From Myxococcaceae bacterium (GTDB taxonomy: Bacteria > Myxococcota > Myxococcia > Myxococcales > Myxococcaceae): a DNA stretch of 47,959 bases. Shown here piece after piece: positions 16,563-25,422 of the stretch (the stretch's first letter is position 1; each line of letters opens with the position of its first letter). The notes under the pieces were generated by a model that worked only from the letters and a program-made list of their open reading frames with translations, was not told where the DNA came from and made no database searches. The stretch spans positions 1-47,959 of the forward strand of contig SECN01000018.1 of assembly GCA_004173515.1 (NCBI GenBank). Reading direction: 5' to 3'. A program made the translations under genes and the position numbers.

Positions 16563-17729
16563 ATGCCTACGTCCACCACCCCAAGCGAAGGAGGCACCCG
16601 GCCCGCTCGCCGTCAGCCGCCGCCTACCCCCGAAGCCCCCCGTCCCCTCTTCACCGTGGGCGGCGTCCGCTACGAGGCGATTCGCGAACTGGTGCGCATG
16701 CAGACGGGAGAGCTGCTGATGCTGGCCCGTCGCTTCGCGGAGAAGGGTGACACGCTGCACGGGCTCTGCTTCGTGAGGCGACTGCCCAATCCCTCCACCT
16801 ACCTGCGCCGCAAACGGCTGATGGAGGAGGTGCAGCTGGCCTTCCGCCTCAACCACCCTGGCATCGCCCAGGTCTTCCTCCGCAAGGTGCACCAGGGCGC
16901 CCTGCACGTCGTCATGGAACATGTGGACGGCCCTTCGCTGGAGACGCTGGTGAGCGCGGGTGTGGCGCGCGGCCAGCCCGTCTCGGAGGCTTTCGCCCTC
17001 TACGTGGGCGCGGAGCTGGCGGGGGCGCTGCACCATGCCCACACCCTGGCGGCGGAGGACGGCACGCCGTTGGGAATCATCCACCGCGACGTCAGCCCCC
17101 GGCACGTCTACGTGGGCGCGCAGGGCGAGGTGAAGCTGATGAACTTCGGCGCGGCCTACTCGCGGGTGGTGGGCCGGGAGGAGTCGCCCGCGAGTCTCGT
17201 CCGGGGCGACGTGGCCTATGCCTCGCCCGAGTACCTGGAGAAGCTGCGGCTGACGCCTCGCTCCGACGTCTTCAGTCTGGGGGTGCTGCTGGTGGAGTTG
17301 TTCACGGGCAAGCACCCCTTCGATGTGCAGGACGTGCCCAGGAGTCCCCCGGGGCTGATGCCGCTGCACGTCGAGATCCTCCCGTCCCTGCCGTTGACGC
17401 AAATGCGGGTGCTGCTCTCCAGCTTCGGCCCGGACGACGTCGAGGCCGCGGTGGCGAAGCTGTCGCCGGACGTGAAGGCCGTGCTTCACGCGGCCCTTCG
17501 CGCCCACCCGGAGGAGCGTTTCGCCACGGCGGCGGACCTGCACGACGTGCTGCGCGCGGTGCTCTCCCACCGCTTCCCTGGCTACGGACGCCCGGAAGCC
17601 GCCAGGGAGATGGCTCGCGTGCTGGCCGAGGGCGGCTGCATGCGTGACGCGGTGGAGTTCGGTGAGGGTGGCCTCTTCCCGGAAGGGTTGGAGGACCACG
17701 AGCTCGCGGCGCTGGCGAAGCGGAGGTAG
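16563..17729 (+). CDS. Ser/Thr protein kinase-like pseudokinase
   Basis: The 388-residue protein has a protein-kinase fold from about 36 to 345 but lacks most catalytic features. The Gly-rich loop is absent (IRELVRMQTGELLML), the strand-3 Lys is replaced (CFVRRL), HRDVSPRH (174-181) has His where the Mg-binding Asn should be, and DFG reads NFG (194-196). The structural parts are kept: Glu of helix C (EEVQLAF), ASPEYL for APE and DVFSLGVLLVELFTGKHPF. It is therefore probably a non-catalytic scaffold or nucleotide sensor. No membrane segment. Start at 16563 follows GAGGAG. Confidence 0.75.
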   Translation: MPTSTTPSEGGTRPARRQPPPTPEAPRPLFTVGGVRYEAIRELVRMQTGELLMLARRFAEKGDTLHGLCFVRRLPNPSTYLRRKRLMEEVQLAFRLNHPGIAQVFLRKVHQGALHVVMEHVDGPSLETLVSAGVARGQPVSEAFALYVGAELAGALHHAHTLAAEDGTPLGIIHRDVSPRHVYVGAQGEVKLMNFGAAYSRVVGREESPASLVRGDVAYASPEYLEKLRLTPRSDVFSLGVLLVELFTGKHPFDVQDVPRSPPGLMPLHVEILPSLPLTQMRVLLSSFGPDDVEAAVAKLSPDVKAVLHAALRAHPEERFATAADLHDVLRAVLSHRFPGYGRPEAAREMARVLAEGGCMRDAVEFGEGGLFPEGLEDHELAALAKRR

Positions 17730-17737
17730 GGCTCGGT

Positions 17738-18109
17738 TCAGCGCGTCAGGACGGTGGCGACGTGGAGGAGGGCTTCGAGCTTCTCCGCGTCCAGCTTGCG
17801 CGCGAGGTACAGCAACCGGCGCAGCGCGGGCAGCTCGTCTTCCCGCGCTCGCGGGCGCTGACCCTTGCGTCCACGCACCAGCGAGGTGAGGCCCAGCATG
17901 TCCTCCGGAGACACGCTCAGCTCCGTGCACAGCCGGTAGAGCGTGGGGACGCTGGGCAGCATCTTCCCTCGCTCCAGGCGACTGTAGACGGTGGAGATGA
18001 GCCCGACGCGCGGGCCGACTTCGGCCTGCGTCAGGCCCTGTTCCTCGCGGGCCGCGCGGGCGGCACTGCCGATGGTGATGGCCAGCTCTTCGTTCATGGT
18101 GCCAGTCAT
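17738..18109 (-). CDS. XRE-family HTH regulator
   Basis: The 123-residue protein has a Cro/CI-type helix-turn-helix at about 15-70 (AARAAREEQGLTQAEVGPRVGLISTVYSRLE split over helices 1-3, then LPSVPTLYRLCTELSVSPEDML). The C-terminal 45 residues are charged and helical, possibly for dimerisation. Starts at 18109 or 18097 are both possible; neither has a strong ribosome-binding site. It lies head-to-head with the membrane kinase gene, 53 bp apart, so it may control that promoter, and its 3' end nearly touches the pseudokinase gene. Confidence 0.75.
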   Translation of the reverse strand: MTGTMNEELAITIGSAARAAREEQGLTQAEVGPRVGLISTVYSRLERGKMLPSVPTLYRLCTELSVSPEDMLGLTSLVRGRKGQRPRAREDELPALRRLLYLARKLDAEKLEALLHVATVLTR

Positions 18110-18162
18110 AATGAATCCAGTGGACCGGGTGTGAGAGGGGAACCTTCGCACGCCATGGAAGG

Positions 18163-20067
18163 ATGTCGCATGCGAGTGGCCGGCAACCCCGAAAGAAGGA
18201 CCCCTTGAGGTCGCCGCCCGCCATTCTTCCGCCCGGTGCCCAGGTGCTGGGCTACACGGTGGAGCGCCAACTGGGACAGGGCGGCTTCGGCACGGTGTAC
18301 CTCGCGCGCAACGGTGAGCAGCCCTGTGCCCTGAAGCTGCTGCACCTGCCGCGCGTGGGCGAGCGGGTGAAGCGTGAAGTCACCATCCTCCTCCAATTGG
18401 GGCACCCCAATGTCGTCGGCCTCCAGGGTTTCGGCCTGTGGCCGCCAGCGGCACCACAATTCGCCATCATCGCCATGGAGTACGTGGACGGGCGCCGGCT
18501 GGACGTCTGGGCCGACGAGGAGAACCCCACGGCGCGGCAGGTGGCGCGCGTCGTACTGGACGTGGCGCTGGCCCTCGCGGCGACGCATGCGGCGGGAGTC
18601 CTGCACCGGGATGTGAAGGAGGCCAACATCATGGTGCGAGCCTCGGATGGCCTGGCCAAGCTGGTGGACTTCGGCATCGGTGACTACGAGGGCGCGCGCG
18701 GGCTGACAGAGGAACTCCTTCCTCCCGGGACGCCGGAGTACCGCGCCCCCGAGGCGTGGCGCTATTTCCGGCAGCATGCGCGCGTTCCCGGAGCCCGCTA
18801 CACGGCTGGCATCTCCGACGACCTGTGGGCGCTGGGGCTCGTCCTGCACGCGTTGCTGACGGCGCGGCATCCTTTCGATGCTTTCGAAGGGGTGGGCGAC
18901 GAGGGCTTCATCGAGAACGTCCTCACCCTCGAGCCACCGTCGCCACGCGAGGTGAACGCGCTCGTGCCGCAGGCTTTGAGCGACGTGTGCATGCGGCTGC
19001 TGGAGAAGTTGCCGGAGGCGCGCACGTCGAGTGCTCAAGCTGTCGCCGCGGCGCTGGAAGACGCGCTGCAGAGCGCGGACGCGACGTGGGATGTGCCGCT
19101 CTGTGATGCCTTCGGAGAGGACACCGCGACGACGGAGGGCGGCCGGGACGTCGAGGACCAGTGGATGCATGCGCCTGCACAGCGGCCACGTCGTGGGATG
19201 CGTCCTCCCGCCGAGAAGAGGCCTGAACCGCCCATGGACGCGGCTCCCGCTGCCGCATCGCCACCGCAGGGAACGACCGTGCGCGTGCCCCCGAGAACGC
19301 AACGGCCCTCTCGTGCCTGGGCGTTGCTGGCACTGGCCGTGGTGCTGCTCGCGGTGGGCGCGGTATGGGTCCGGTGGGGCGCGAGAGTTTCGGGTCCCGA
19401 GCCCACCCGTCAGGAAGTAGCGCCCACTGGCAAGCCGACTCAAGCTGAACGCGCCGCGATGCGCACCGGGCCGGAGGCCATCGCCGCGGCCGTCGCTCTC
19501 CCCGCGACGCTCCAGGAGGTTTCAGCCACCGTGACGAAGCAGACGACAGACACCCCGACCCTTCAGCTCCCGTCGAGGGCCCCGAAGAAGCTCATGCAAG
19601 TCATGGCCCGAGCGGTAAGCACGGCGGCAGCCTGCACCACATTGACGGCGTGTCCCGGTCCTCAAGTGCGCCCGGCACCTCCGCCCGAAGCGTGCCCGGT
19701 GGGTGCCGTGAAGGTCATGACGAAGCTGGGGATCGAATTGGGGCGCAGGCATAACGCGGTCTTCGAGACCGACGGCGATCCCACGGTCATCTCGGTGCGT
19801 GAGGGCCCAGGTCAAATGCTCCTGGTGGGCCGTTGGGGGGACATGCCTGACAGCACGGTATTGTCAGGCCACCTCATCGTGCGGGACCGCGTCTACGGGC
19901 GTCTGACGTGGGCGACGACGCCAAAGGGCGACAGCTTTCCCGTGTGCATGGAGGTTGTCGCGGAGGAGGGGCCGCGAGGAATGGCCCGCGAGCCTGGAGA
20001 CGACTCGCCCTCCAGCGCCCGCATCTTCACGTCGGGTGGCGTAAGAGCGGTGAGTTCGTTCGAGTAG
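18163..20067 (+). CDS. Membrane-anchored Ser/Thr protein kinase
   Basis: The 634-residue protein has an intact kinase domain at about 31-300: GQGGFG loop (38-43), Lys58 in CALKLL, HRDVKEAN (148-155), DFG (169-171) and PEYRAPE. A Pro/Ala-rich linker follows, one membrane segment at about 385-406 (WALLALAVVLLAVGAVWV), and a C-terminal extracytoplasmic region that shows no known sensor domain but ends in a compact beta-rich part (GQMLLVGRWGDMP). An alternative start is the TTG at 18205, preceded by GAAGGA at a better distance than the GGAAGG touching the ATG at 18163. The next gene, a DUF2381 protein, starts 26 bp downstream, a frequent pairing in myxobacteria. Confidence 0.82.
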   Translation: MSHASGRQPRKKDPLRSPPAILPPGAQVLGYTVERQLGQGGFGTVYLARNGEQPCALKLLHLPRVGERVKREVTILLQLGHPNVVGLQGFGLWPPAAPQFAIIAMEYVDGRRLDVWADEENPTARQVARVVLDVALALAATHAAGVLHRDVKEANIMVRASDGLAKLVDFGIGDYEGARGLTEELLPPGTPEYRAPEAWRYFRQHARVPGARYTAGISDDLWALGLVLHALLTARHPFDAFEGVGDEGFIENVLTLEPPSPREVNALVPQALSDVCMRLLEKLPEARTSSAQAVAAALEDALQSADATWDVPLCDAFGEDTATTEGGRDVEDQWMHAPAQRPRRGMRPPAEKRPEPPMDAAPAAASPPQGTTVRVPPRTQRPSRAWALLALAVVLLAVGAVWVRWGARVSGPEPTRQEVAPTGKPTQAERAAMRTGPEAIAAAVALPATLQEVSATVTKQTTDTPTLQLPSRAPKKLMQVMARAVSTAAACTTLTACPGPQVRPAPPPEACPVGAVKVMTKLGIELGRRHNAVFETDGDPTVISVREGPGQMLLVGRWGDMPDSTVLSGHLIVRDRVYGRLTWATTPKGDSFPVCMEVVAEEGPRGMAREPGDDSPSSARIFTSGGVRAVSSFE

Positions 20068-20093
20068 CAGGACTGCCTTGGAGCCAGCGTCGA

Positions 20094-21008
20094 GTGCCTT
20101 CTTCTTTCTTCGTCGTTCTCCTGGGACTCCTGTTCGCGGGTGGTGTGGCCAACGCTCAATCGGAGACCTCATCCTCCGGGCCGGGAGTGCGCCGCATTGA
20201 GTTGCTCCCGGACGATGGTCAATCCACCTCCGAAATCATGGTGAGTCCCGAGCTATCAACCGGCTTCTTCTTCGACTCCGACCTGGTGCGCGATGGTATT
20301 GAGCTGGAAGGCCGGGAGCGCTTTACGTTGGTGGACGTGGGTCAGACCACCCTCCGGTTGATGCCTTCTTCGCGTGTGATCGCTGGCGAGAAGTTCCGGC
20401 TGGTTGTGCGTTTCCGGGATGGAGCGGCTCCAGTGCGTGCCTCATTCCTCTTGCAGGTTCATCCCGCCCATGCGGAACCTCTTGTTGAGGTCTATCGCGG
20501 AAGGAGGACGATTGAGACCTACCAGCAAGAAACCCGGGAGACCCACGCGGCATTGCTGCGCTGCCAGGGCGAGAATGCGCGGTTGAGCACCGAGCACGAT
20601 GCTCCTGTTGGACTGGCCGGCCTCATCTCCACGGGGGCACTGGACGAGATTGGAGTTGTCGTGAAGGTCGTAACCAAGGATGTTGTCCCGGCTGCTGGGA
20701 ACGTCGTCAGAGCCAGATTTGTTAAAAGCTATCGTTCCAGCAGAAGCGTTGCCGTAGAGATCTGGCTGGCCGTGGAGGTGGGTGCTCAGCAATGGCGCGC
20801 GAGGGGAGCAGCGCTTCGAGGCAAGGCCGGAGCGGATTTGAAGGTGCTCCGCGTGTGGCAGGAGCAACCTATTCCCCTGAGAGAGCACATGCGCATCGTG
20901 GTCGAGGCAGAGGCTTCGCCAGGGGCTGCCCAAGGGGCCTTCTCGCTCAAGCTCTGGGACGAGGGCGGGCCACGGACCGTGACTTTGGACAACGTGACGT
21001 TCCCGTAG
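20094..21008 (+). CDS. DUF2381 family secreted protein (TIGR02268-like)
   Basis: The 304-residue protein begins with a signal peptide (SSFFVVLLGLLFAGGVANAQ) and matches the myxobacterial paralogous family TIGR02268/DUF2381: VRRIELLPDDG near the mature start, then a beta-rich domain, a coiled segment (ETYQQETRETHAALLRCQGEN split around residue 150) and a second beta domain with VKVVTKDVVP and IRMxVEAEA-like blocks. It is periplasmic. Start GTG at 20094 is chosen because the signal peptide follows at once. It is probably in an operon with the kinase and may be its extracytoplasmic partner (inference). Confidence 0.72.
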   Translation: MPSSFFVVLLGLLFAGGVANAQSETSSSGPGVRRIELLPDDGQSTSEIMVSPELSTGFFFDSDLVRDGIELEGRERFTLVDVGQTTLRLMPSSRVIAGEKFRLVVRFRDGAAPVRASFLLQVHPAHAEPLVEVYRGRRTIETYQQETRETHAALLRCQGENARLSTEHDAPVGLAGLISTGALDEIGVVVKVVTKDVVPAAGNVVRARFVKSYRSSRSVAVEIWLAVEVGAQQWRARGAALRGKAGADLKVLRVWQEQPIPLREHMRIVVEAEASPGAAQGAFSLKLWDEGGPRTVTLDNVTFP

Positions 21009-21035
21009 CTCCGCCGCGTCCAAGAACGGGCCTGC

Positions 21036-22895
21036 TCAGCCCGGGAAGGACACGTCCACCTGGACGGCGCCATCCTTGTTGAAGATGAACTGGCTGTAGT
21101 CGTAGGCGCCGCCCATGGGCAGCACCACGCAGTCGGAGACGTCCAACTGGGTGGAGGCGTTGTTCCTGAAGGTGTTGGCCAGGTTGGTCGCGAACTTCTG
21201 CGCCTTGTCCAGGATGCCGGCCTGCGGCGTGGTGGTGGTCCAGTTGAACAGCGCGTCCAGCGCGTTGAACACCCAGCCGTCGATGGTCTTGTCCACATCC
21301 GGCTCCGGTGCCTGGCCCAGCGTGATGTCCACGGTCGTCACCAGCTTGCCGTCGTTGCCGGCCTTCACCGTGATGAGCCCCGTCCACGGCTGCTGATAGC
21401 GGGCCGTCCCCAGCTTGTCCTTCAGGCCCAGGGGATACTGGCTGACCTCGATGTCCAGTTGGAACGCCCCGTTCAGCGCCACCGTGCAGCGGTCGGTCTG
21501 GCTGGTGTTGGGCTGGGTGGTGAACGCCACGCTCTCCGTGCCGAGCACGTATTGATCCAGGCCGTTGTTGACCTCGAACCACTCGCCGCGCCCGTCATTC
21601 TTGTTGCTGTTACTGCGCGCCCCCGAGCACTGGTAGATGAGCGGGGCCAGTCGCCGGATGCTCCCCGGGATGGTGGTGGCCTGCAGGATGGCGGGCAGCA
21701 CCGTCGGGTGCAGGTAGCCCTCACCCAGCGTGTCCTGGCTCAGGAGCATCCGCGCCTTGGCCTCCGCGGGAGTTCCATCCGGATTCGTGGTGGCGGCCAG
21801 GGGCGCGTTGAACGCGAAGCGCGAAGCCCAGTTCGGCTCGGCGCGACCCCGGCTCATCATGCACATGTTCACGGAGCTGTAGTTCCCGTTGGCGCTGTAC
21901 TGCGTGGTGCGCTCGCGCACGAGCGTGGGCACGATGCTGGCGGGATTGCCCGAGGCCTGCACCGGGTACGCCACGTCCATGTGACCCACGCCCGCGAGCC
22001 CGCTCTGGAGGGCGCTCTGCGCGGCCTGACTGAGGACCACGGCCGCGCCGCTGGCGGTGTTCACCACCCGCAGCGAGTGGAACAGCGCCGGCTGGGTCAG
22101 GTCGATGAACAGCCGGAACACGGAGTAGTGGGCCGACATCAGCGCCTGCACGTGGTCCTTCGCGTCCTGCTTCGCGAACAGCTGGGTCGGGTCGGTCACC
22201 TGTGCCTGGGACAGGTCCAGCGTCACGATGACCGTGGTGCCCGACAGGGACTGCGTCTTCTGGGCGCCGCCCTCCATGTATTGCAACGTCGCGGTGGTCA
22301 GCGGCAGGTGCACGTCCAACTGGGTCGTCTGGTTGTTGGGGACCGCGACGGTCGGATCCGCCATCGCCGACACGGCCAGTTGGGACCAGCCGTCGCTGCC
22401 GATCTTCTGGGTGAAGCCTGGAGCCGATAGCTGGTGCTTGTAATAGAACAGGGCATGCAACTGCTTGTTGATGAGGCCCACCGACAGGGCCCACACCAGG
22501 TCCCACTCATTGGGTGCGCGCGGATGGAATTGCACGGTGTAGGTGGCCGCGTGGTGGTCGCCGCTTGAATCCGTCTGAACCACATCCACGGTCGTGCACG
22601 ACGAGCCCGATGTGGCGGTGTAGTGCTCCTCGTGCACGGGCCCGCTGGCGAAGTCCCAGTAGAAGGAGAGGGGGACCTTCTCGTTCCCGGTCTCCAGCGA
22701 GTAGGTCACGGTGCCCTCGGGCCCCGGGGACACCGAGTTCTTCTGCTCGATCTTGAAGCTCGTGCTGGCGCCGTCCGCGATGCTGGTGGCGGGCGCGGAT
22801 CCGGAGAGCTGCCCGTCCTTGTAGTCGGGGGTGCCCCGGTCATCGATGAGGCAACCGGAGCTGTTCTTGATGGTGAGGGTCGTGGAGATGGTCAC
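21036..22895 (-). CDS. Aegerolysin-like domain fused to P47/TULIP-like protein
   Basis: The 619-residue protein has two parts. Residues 1-125 look like an aegerolysin: TLTIKNSSG at the start, EGTVTY (60-65) and FYWD (78-81), the lipid-binding beta-sandwich family of fungal ostreolysin and bacterial crystal proteins. Residues from about 129 begin WDLVWALSVGLINKQL, close to the start of clostridial P47 (GWDxVxxxxxxxVNK), a TULIP-fold protein of botulinum toxin clusters, and the remainder fits this family's length. No signal peptide is seen. Start is GTG at 22895, with GGAG 7 bp before; the frame is open further upstream but without family similarity. Likely a membrane-lipid-binding effector (inference). 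Confidence 0.65.
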   Translation of the reverse strand: MTISTTLTIKNSSGCLIDDRGTPDYKDGQLSGSAPATSIADGASTSFKIEQKNSVSPGPEGTVTYSLETGNEKVPLSFYWDFASGPVHEEHYTATSGSSCTTVDVVQTDSSGDHHAATYTVQFHPRAPNEWDLVWALSVGLINKQLHALFYYKHQLSAPGFTQKIGSDGWSQLAVSAMADPTVAVPNNQTTQLDVHLPLTTATLQYMEGGAQKTQSLSGTTVIVTLDLSQAQVTDPTQLFAKQDAKDHVQALMSAHYSVFRLFIDLTQPALFHSLRVVNTASGAAVVLSQAAQSALQSGLAGVGHMDVAYPVQASGNPASIVPTLVRERTTQYSANGNYSSVNMCMMSRGRAEPNWASRFAFNAPLAATTNPDGTPAEAKARMLLSQDTLGEGYLHPTVLPAILQATTIPGSIRRLAPLIYQCSGARSNSNKNDGRGEWFEVNNGLDQYVLGTESVAFTTQPNTSQTDRCTVALNGAFQLDIEVSQYPLGLKDKLGTARYQQPWTGLITVKAGNDGKLVTTVDITLGQAPEPDVDKTIDGWVFNALDALFNWTTTTPQAGILDKAQKFATNLANTFRNNASTQLDVSDCVVLPMGGAYDYSQFIFNKDGAVQVDVSFPG

Positions 22896-23233
22896 GGGCG
22901 ACTCCGGGAAGGAAGGGGTGGCTCGCCGTGAAACAAGAGGTTCCTTCACGGACGCGCAGGCACCGATTGCAAGGCCAGGACCATGAGCCCCTGGCCGGGA
23001 GCACGTTCCCTGTCGGCGGTGTTCCGCGTGCTGTCGGGACGCGCCTGCGTCAGCGTGCACGCGCGCTGAACGGTGCTTGAGCACACGGCGGGTGTGAGGG
23101 CCGCCGCTCTTGTTCCCCCGCCCCCTGGAGCCCGACTCCCGTCCATCAACGCACGCGCAGGGACCCGCGGGGTTTCCACTCCGGGAGGCCCACCCCTATC
23201 GTTCATGGACCCCACCCACGACGGAGCGAACGC
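22896..23233. other. Divergent intergenic region between aegerolysin-TULIP gene and prpE
   Basis: I see no gene in these 338 bases. On the minus strand it carries a sigma-54-type promoter (listed separately). Further upstream lie two short perfect inverted repeats that could be enhancer sites: GTGCT-TG-AGCAC (23073-23084) and GCGTGCACGC (23053-23062). The part next to prpE has no obvious sigma-70 promoter and no strong ribosome-binding site close to 23234. Confidence 0.5.
22968..22983 (-). promoter_or_regulatory. Candidate sigma-54 promoter for the aegerolysin-TULIP gene
   Basis: Minus strand reads TGGTCC-TGGCC-TTGCA. The invariant GG (-24) and GC (-12) have the correct 10-bp separation and TTGCA is perfect; the -24 element has two mismatches to TGGCAC. 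Predicted transcription start is near 22957, giving a leader of about 60 nt to the GTG at 22895. Confidence 0.45.
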
Positions 23234-25147
23234 ATGGGCAGCTACGAGGACTTCTACCGGCACTCCCTCGACCAGCCGGATGCGTTCTGGGCCGAGCAGG
23301 CCCGCCTCATCGATTGGGAGCGCCCGTTCGACCAGGTGCTCGACGCCTCGCGCCCTCCCTTCGCGCGCTGGTTCGTCGGGGGACGCACCAACCTGTGCCA
23401 CAACGCGGTGGACCGGCACCTGGGCACCCGCGCGAATCAGCCCGCGCTCGTCTTCGAGTCCACCGAAACCGCTCAGCGTCACCAGTACACCTACGCGCAG
23501 CTCCACGCGGAGGTGAACCGCGTGGCGGCCATGCTGAGAGAGCTGGGCGTGGGACACGGCGACCGCGTCATCGTCTACATGCCCATGGTGCCCGAGGCGG
23601 TCTTCACGCTGCTCGCCTGCGCGCGGCTGGGTGCCATCCACTCCGTGGTGTTCGGCGGCTTCGCGGCGCACAGCCTCGCCATGCGCATCGACGACGCGCG
23701 GCCCGTGCTGCTGGTGACAGCGGACGCGGGCATGCGCTCCGGCAAGGTGGTTGCCTACAAGCCCCTGGTGGATGAGGCGCTGACGCTCGCCCGACACCCT
23801 CCCGCGCACGTGCTGGTGTTCAACCGGGGCCTCGTCCCGGGCACCGCGCTCACGCCGGGACGCGACGTGGACTTCGCCACGCTGGGGCAGAAACACGAAG
23901 GCGCCCAGGTGCCCGTGCAATGGCTGGAGTCCTCCGAGCCCAGCTACATCCTCTACACGTCCGGCACCACCGGGAAGCCCAAGGGCGTGCAGCGCGACAC
24001 GGGGGGCTACGCGGTGGCCCTGGCGGCGTCCATGCGCCACATCTACACGGGACAGCCCGGCGAGGTGATGTTCACCGCCAGCGATATCGGCTGGGTGGTG
24101 GGCCACTCGTACATCGTCTACGGCCCGCTGCTCCATGGCATGACGACGGTGCTCTACGAAGGCCTGCCCACCCGGCCGGACGCCAGCATCTGGTGGCGGC
24201 TGGTGGAGGAGCACAAGGTCAGCGTGATGTTCACGTCGCCCACCGCCATCCGCGTGCTCAAGAAGCAGGACGCCTCCTTCCTGAAGCGCCACGACACCTC
24301 CCGCCTGCGCTACCTGTTCCTCGCCGGTGAGCCGTTGGACGCGCCCACGCATGCATGGATTTCGGATGCGCTGCCCGCCACGAAGGTGTTGGACAACTAC
24401 TGGCAGACAGAGACGGGCTGGCCCATCCTCGGGCCCGTTCCCGGAGTGCAGTCCCGTCCGCGCAAGCTGGGCTCCCCTGGCACGGCCATCTACGGCTACC
24501 GCGTGAAGCTGCTGGATGGGGTCAGCGGCGCGGAGGTGACGGCCCCGAACCAGAAGGGTGTGCTGGTGATCGAGCCGCCATTGCCGCCGGGGTGCCTGTC
24601 CACGGTGTGGGGCGATGACGAGCGCTTCGTCTCCACCTACTTCTCCAGCTTTGAAACACCTGTCTACAACACGTTCGACTGGGCCACGCGCGACGAGGAC
24701 GGCGACTACTTCATCCTCGGGCGCACCGACGACGTCATCAACGTGGCGGGCCACCGCCTGGGCACGCGTGAAATCGAGGAGGCCATCAGCGGCCACCCGG
24801 CCATCGCGGAGGTGGCGGTGGTGGGCGTGAAGGACGACCTCAAGGGCCAGGTGGTGATGGCCTTCGCCGTGCCCAAGGACCCCAAGCGCCTGCGAAGCGA
24901 CGAGGACCGCGCCGCCCTGGAGCGCGAGGTGATGGACACCGTGGATCGCACGCTGGGCGCCGTGGCCCGTCCCGCCCAGGTGCACCTGGTGGCCAACCTG
25001 CCCAAGACGCGCTCCGGCAAGCTGCTGCGCCGCAGCATCCAGGCCGTGGCCGAAGCGCGCGAGCCGGGCGACCTCACCACCATCGAGGATCCCACCGCGC
25101 TGGAAGGGATCCAGGCCGCCATGAAGCAGCGGGGACCCAAGGGGTAG
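23234..25147 (+). CDS. prpE: Propionyl-CoA synthetase (acyl-CoA synthetase, PrpE type)
   Basis: The 637-residue adenylate-forming enzyme converts propionate (or acetate), ATP and CoA to the acyl-CoA. Features: N-terminal YEDFYRHSLDQPDAFW, RTNLCHNAVDRHL typical of the PrpE branch, P-loop-like YTSGTTGKPKG, adenylate-binding YWQTETGW, the GRTDDVINVAGHRLG hinge and the catalytic, acetylatable Lys596 in KTRSGK. Propionyl-CoA is a useful starter and methylmalonyl source in myxobacteria. No prp operon partners lie nearby. Acetyl-CoA synthetase is the alternative name, but length and N-terminus favour PrpE. Confidence 0.85.
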   Translation: MGSYEDFYRHSLDQPDAFWAEQARLIDWERPFDQVLDASRPPFARWFVGGRTNLCHNAVDRHLGTRANQPALVFESTETAQRHQYTYAQLHAEVNRVAAMLRELGVGHGDRVIVYMPMVPEAVFTLLACARLGAIHSVVFGGFAAHSLAMRIDDARPVLLVTADAGMRSGKVVAYKPLVDEALTLARHPPAHVLVFNRGLVPGTALTPGRDVDFATLGQKHEGAQVPVQWLESSEPSYILYTSGTTGKPKGVQRDTGGYAVALAASMRHIYTGQPGEVMFTASDIGWVVGHSYIVYGPLLHGMTTVLYEGLPTRPDASIWWRLVEEHKVSVMFTSPTAIRVLKKQDASFLKRHDTSRLRYLFLAGEPLDAPTHAWISDALPATKVLDNYWQTETGWPILGPVPGVQSRPRKLGSPGTAIYGYRVKLLDGVSGAEVTAPNQKGVLVIEPPLPPGCLSTVWGDDERFVSTYFSSFETPVYNTFDWATRDEDGDYFILGRTDDVINVAGHRLGTREIEEAISGHPAIAEVAVVGVKDDLKGQVVMAFAVPKDPKRLRSDEDRAALEREVMDTVDRTLGAVARPAQVHLVANLPKTRSGKLLRRSIQAVAEAREPGDLTTIEDPTALEGIQAAMKQRGPKG

Positions 25148-25236
25148 TCGCGCCACCGGAAGACCGATGACGTCCGTTCCCCATCCCAGCGCAAGGTGGA
25201 TATTCAGCGCCTAAACAGGATTCTTCGGATTTCTTT

Positions 25237-25266
25237 GAAGAAAAGTGACGCTCGTCGTTTTTCTTC
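25237..25266. terminator. AT-rich long hairpin downstream of prpE
   Basis: GAAGAAAA (25237-25244) pairs with TTTTCTTC (25259-25266); inside, GACG pairs with CGTC. Seen as RNA this is a stem with a small internal loop whose base is A/T-rich on both strands, which suits a bidirectional terminator for prpE. A second pairing (CTTCGG at 25223 with CCGAAG at 25266-25271) could compete with it. It lies about 90 bp after the prpE stop and about 155 bp before the lipoprotein gene. Confidence 0.4.
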
Positions 25267-25422
25267 CGAAGCCCTGTTGGGGAGCACCCGGGAACATGAA
25301 GTCGTGAACCCACGCCTGGTGGCGGTCGCAGCGTCGTGCCCTGTCGGGCCGGCCTCCACCCTGGCGCACCGGCGCATGCCCTGACATCGGCCCAACCTGA
25401 TTCAACCCGAGTGGAGACTCCA

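Noticed and set aside
22946..25156. A 736-codon minus-strand frame opposite prpE
   Set aside because: Antisense to a clear acyl-CoA synthetase, with no domain features.
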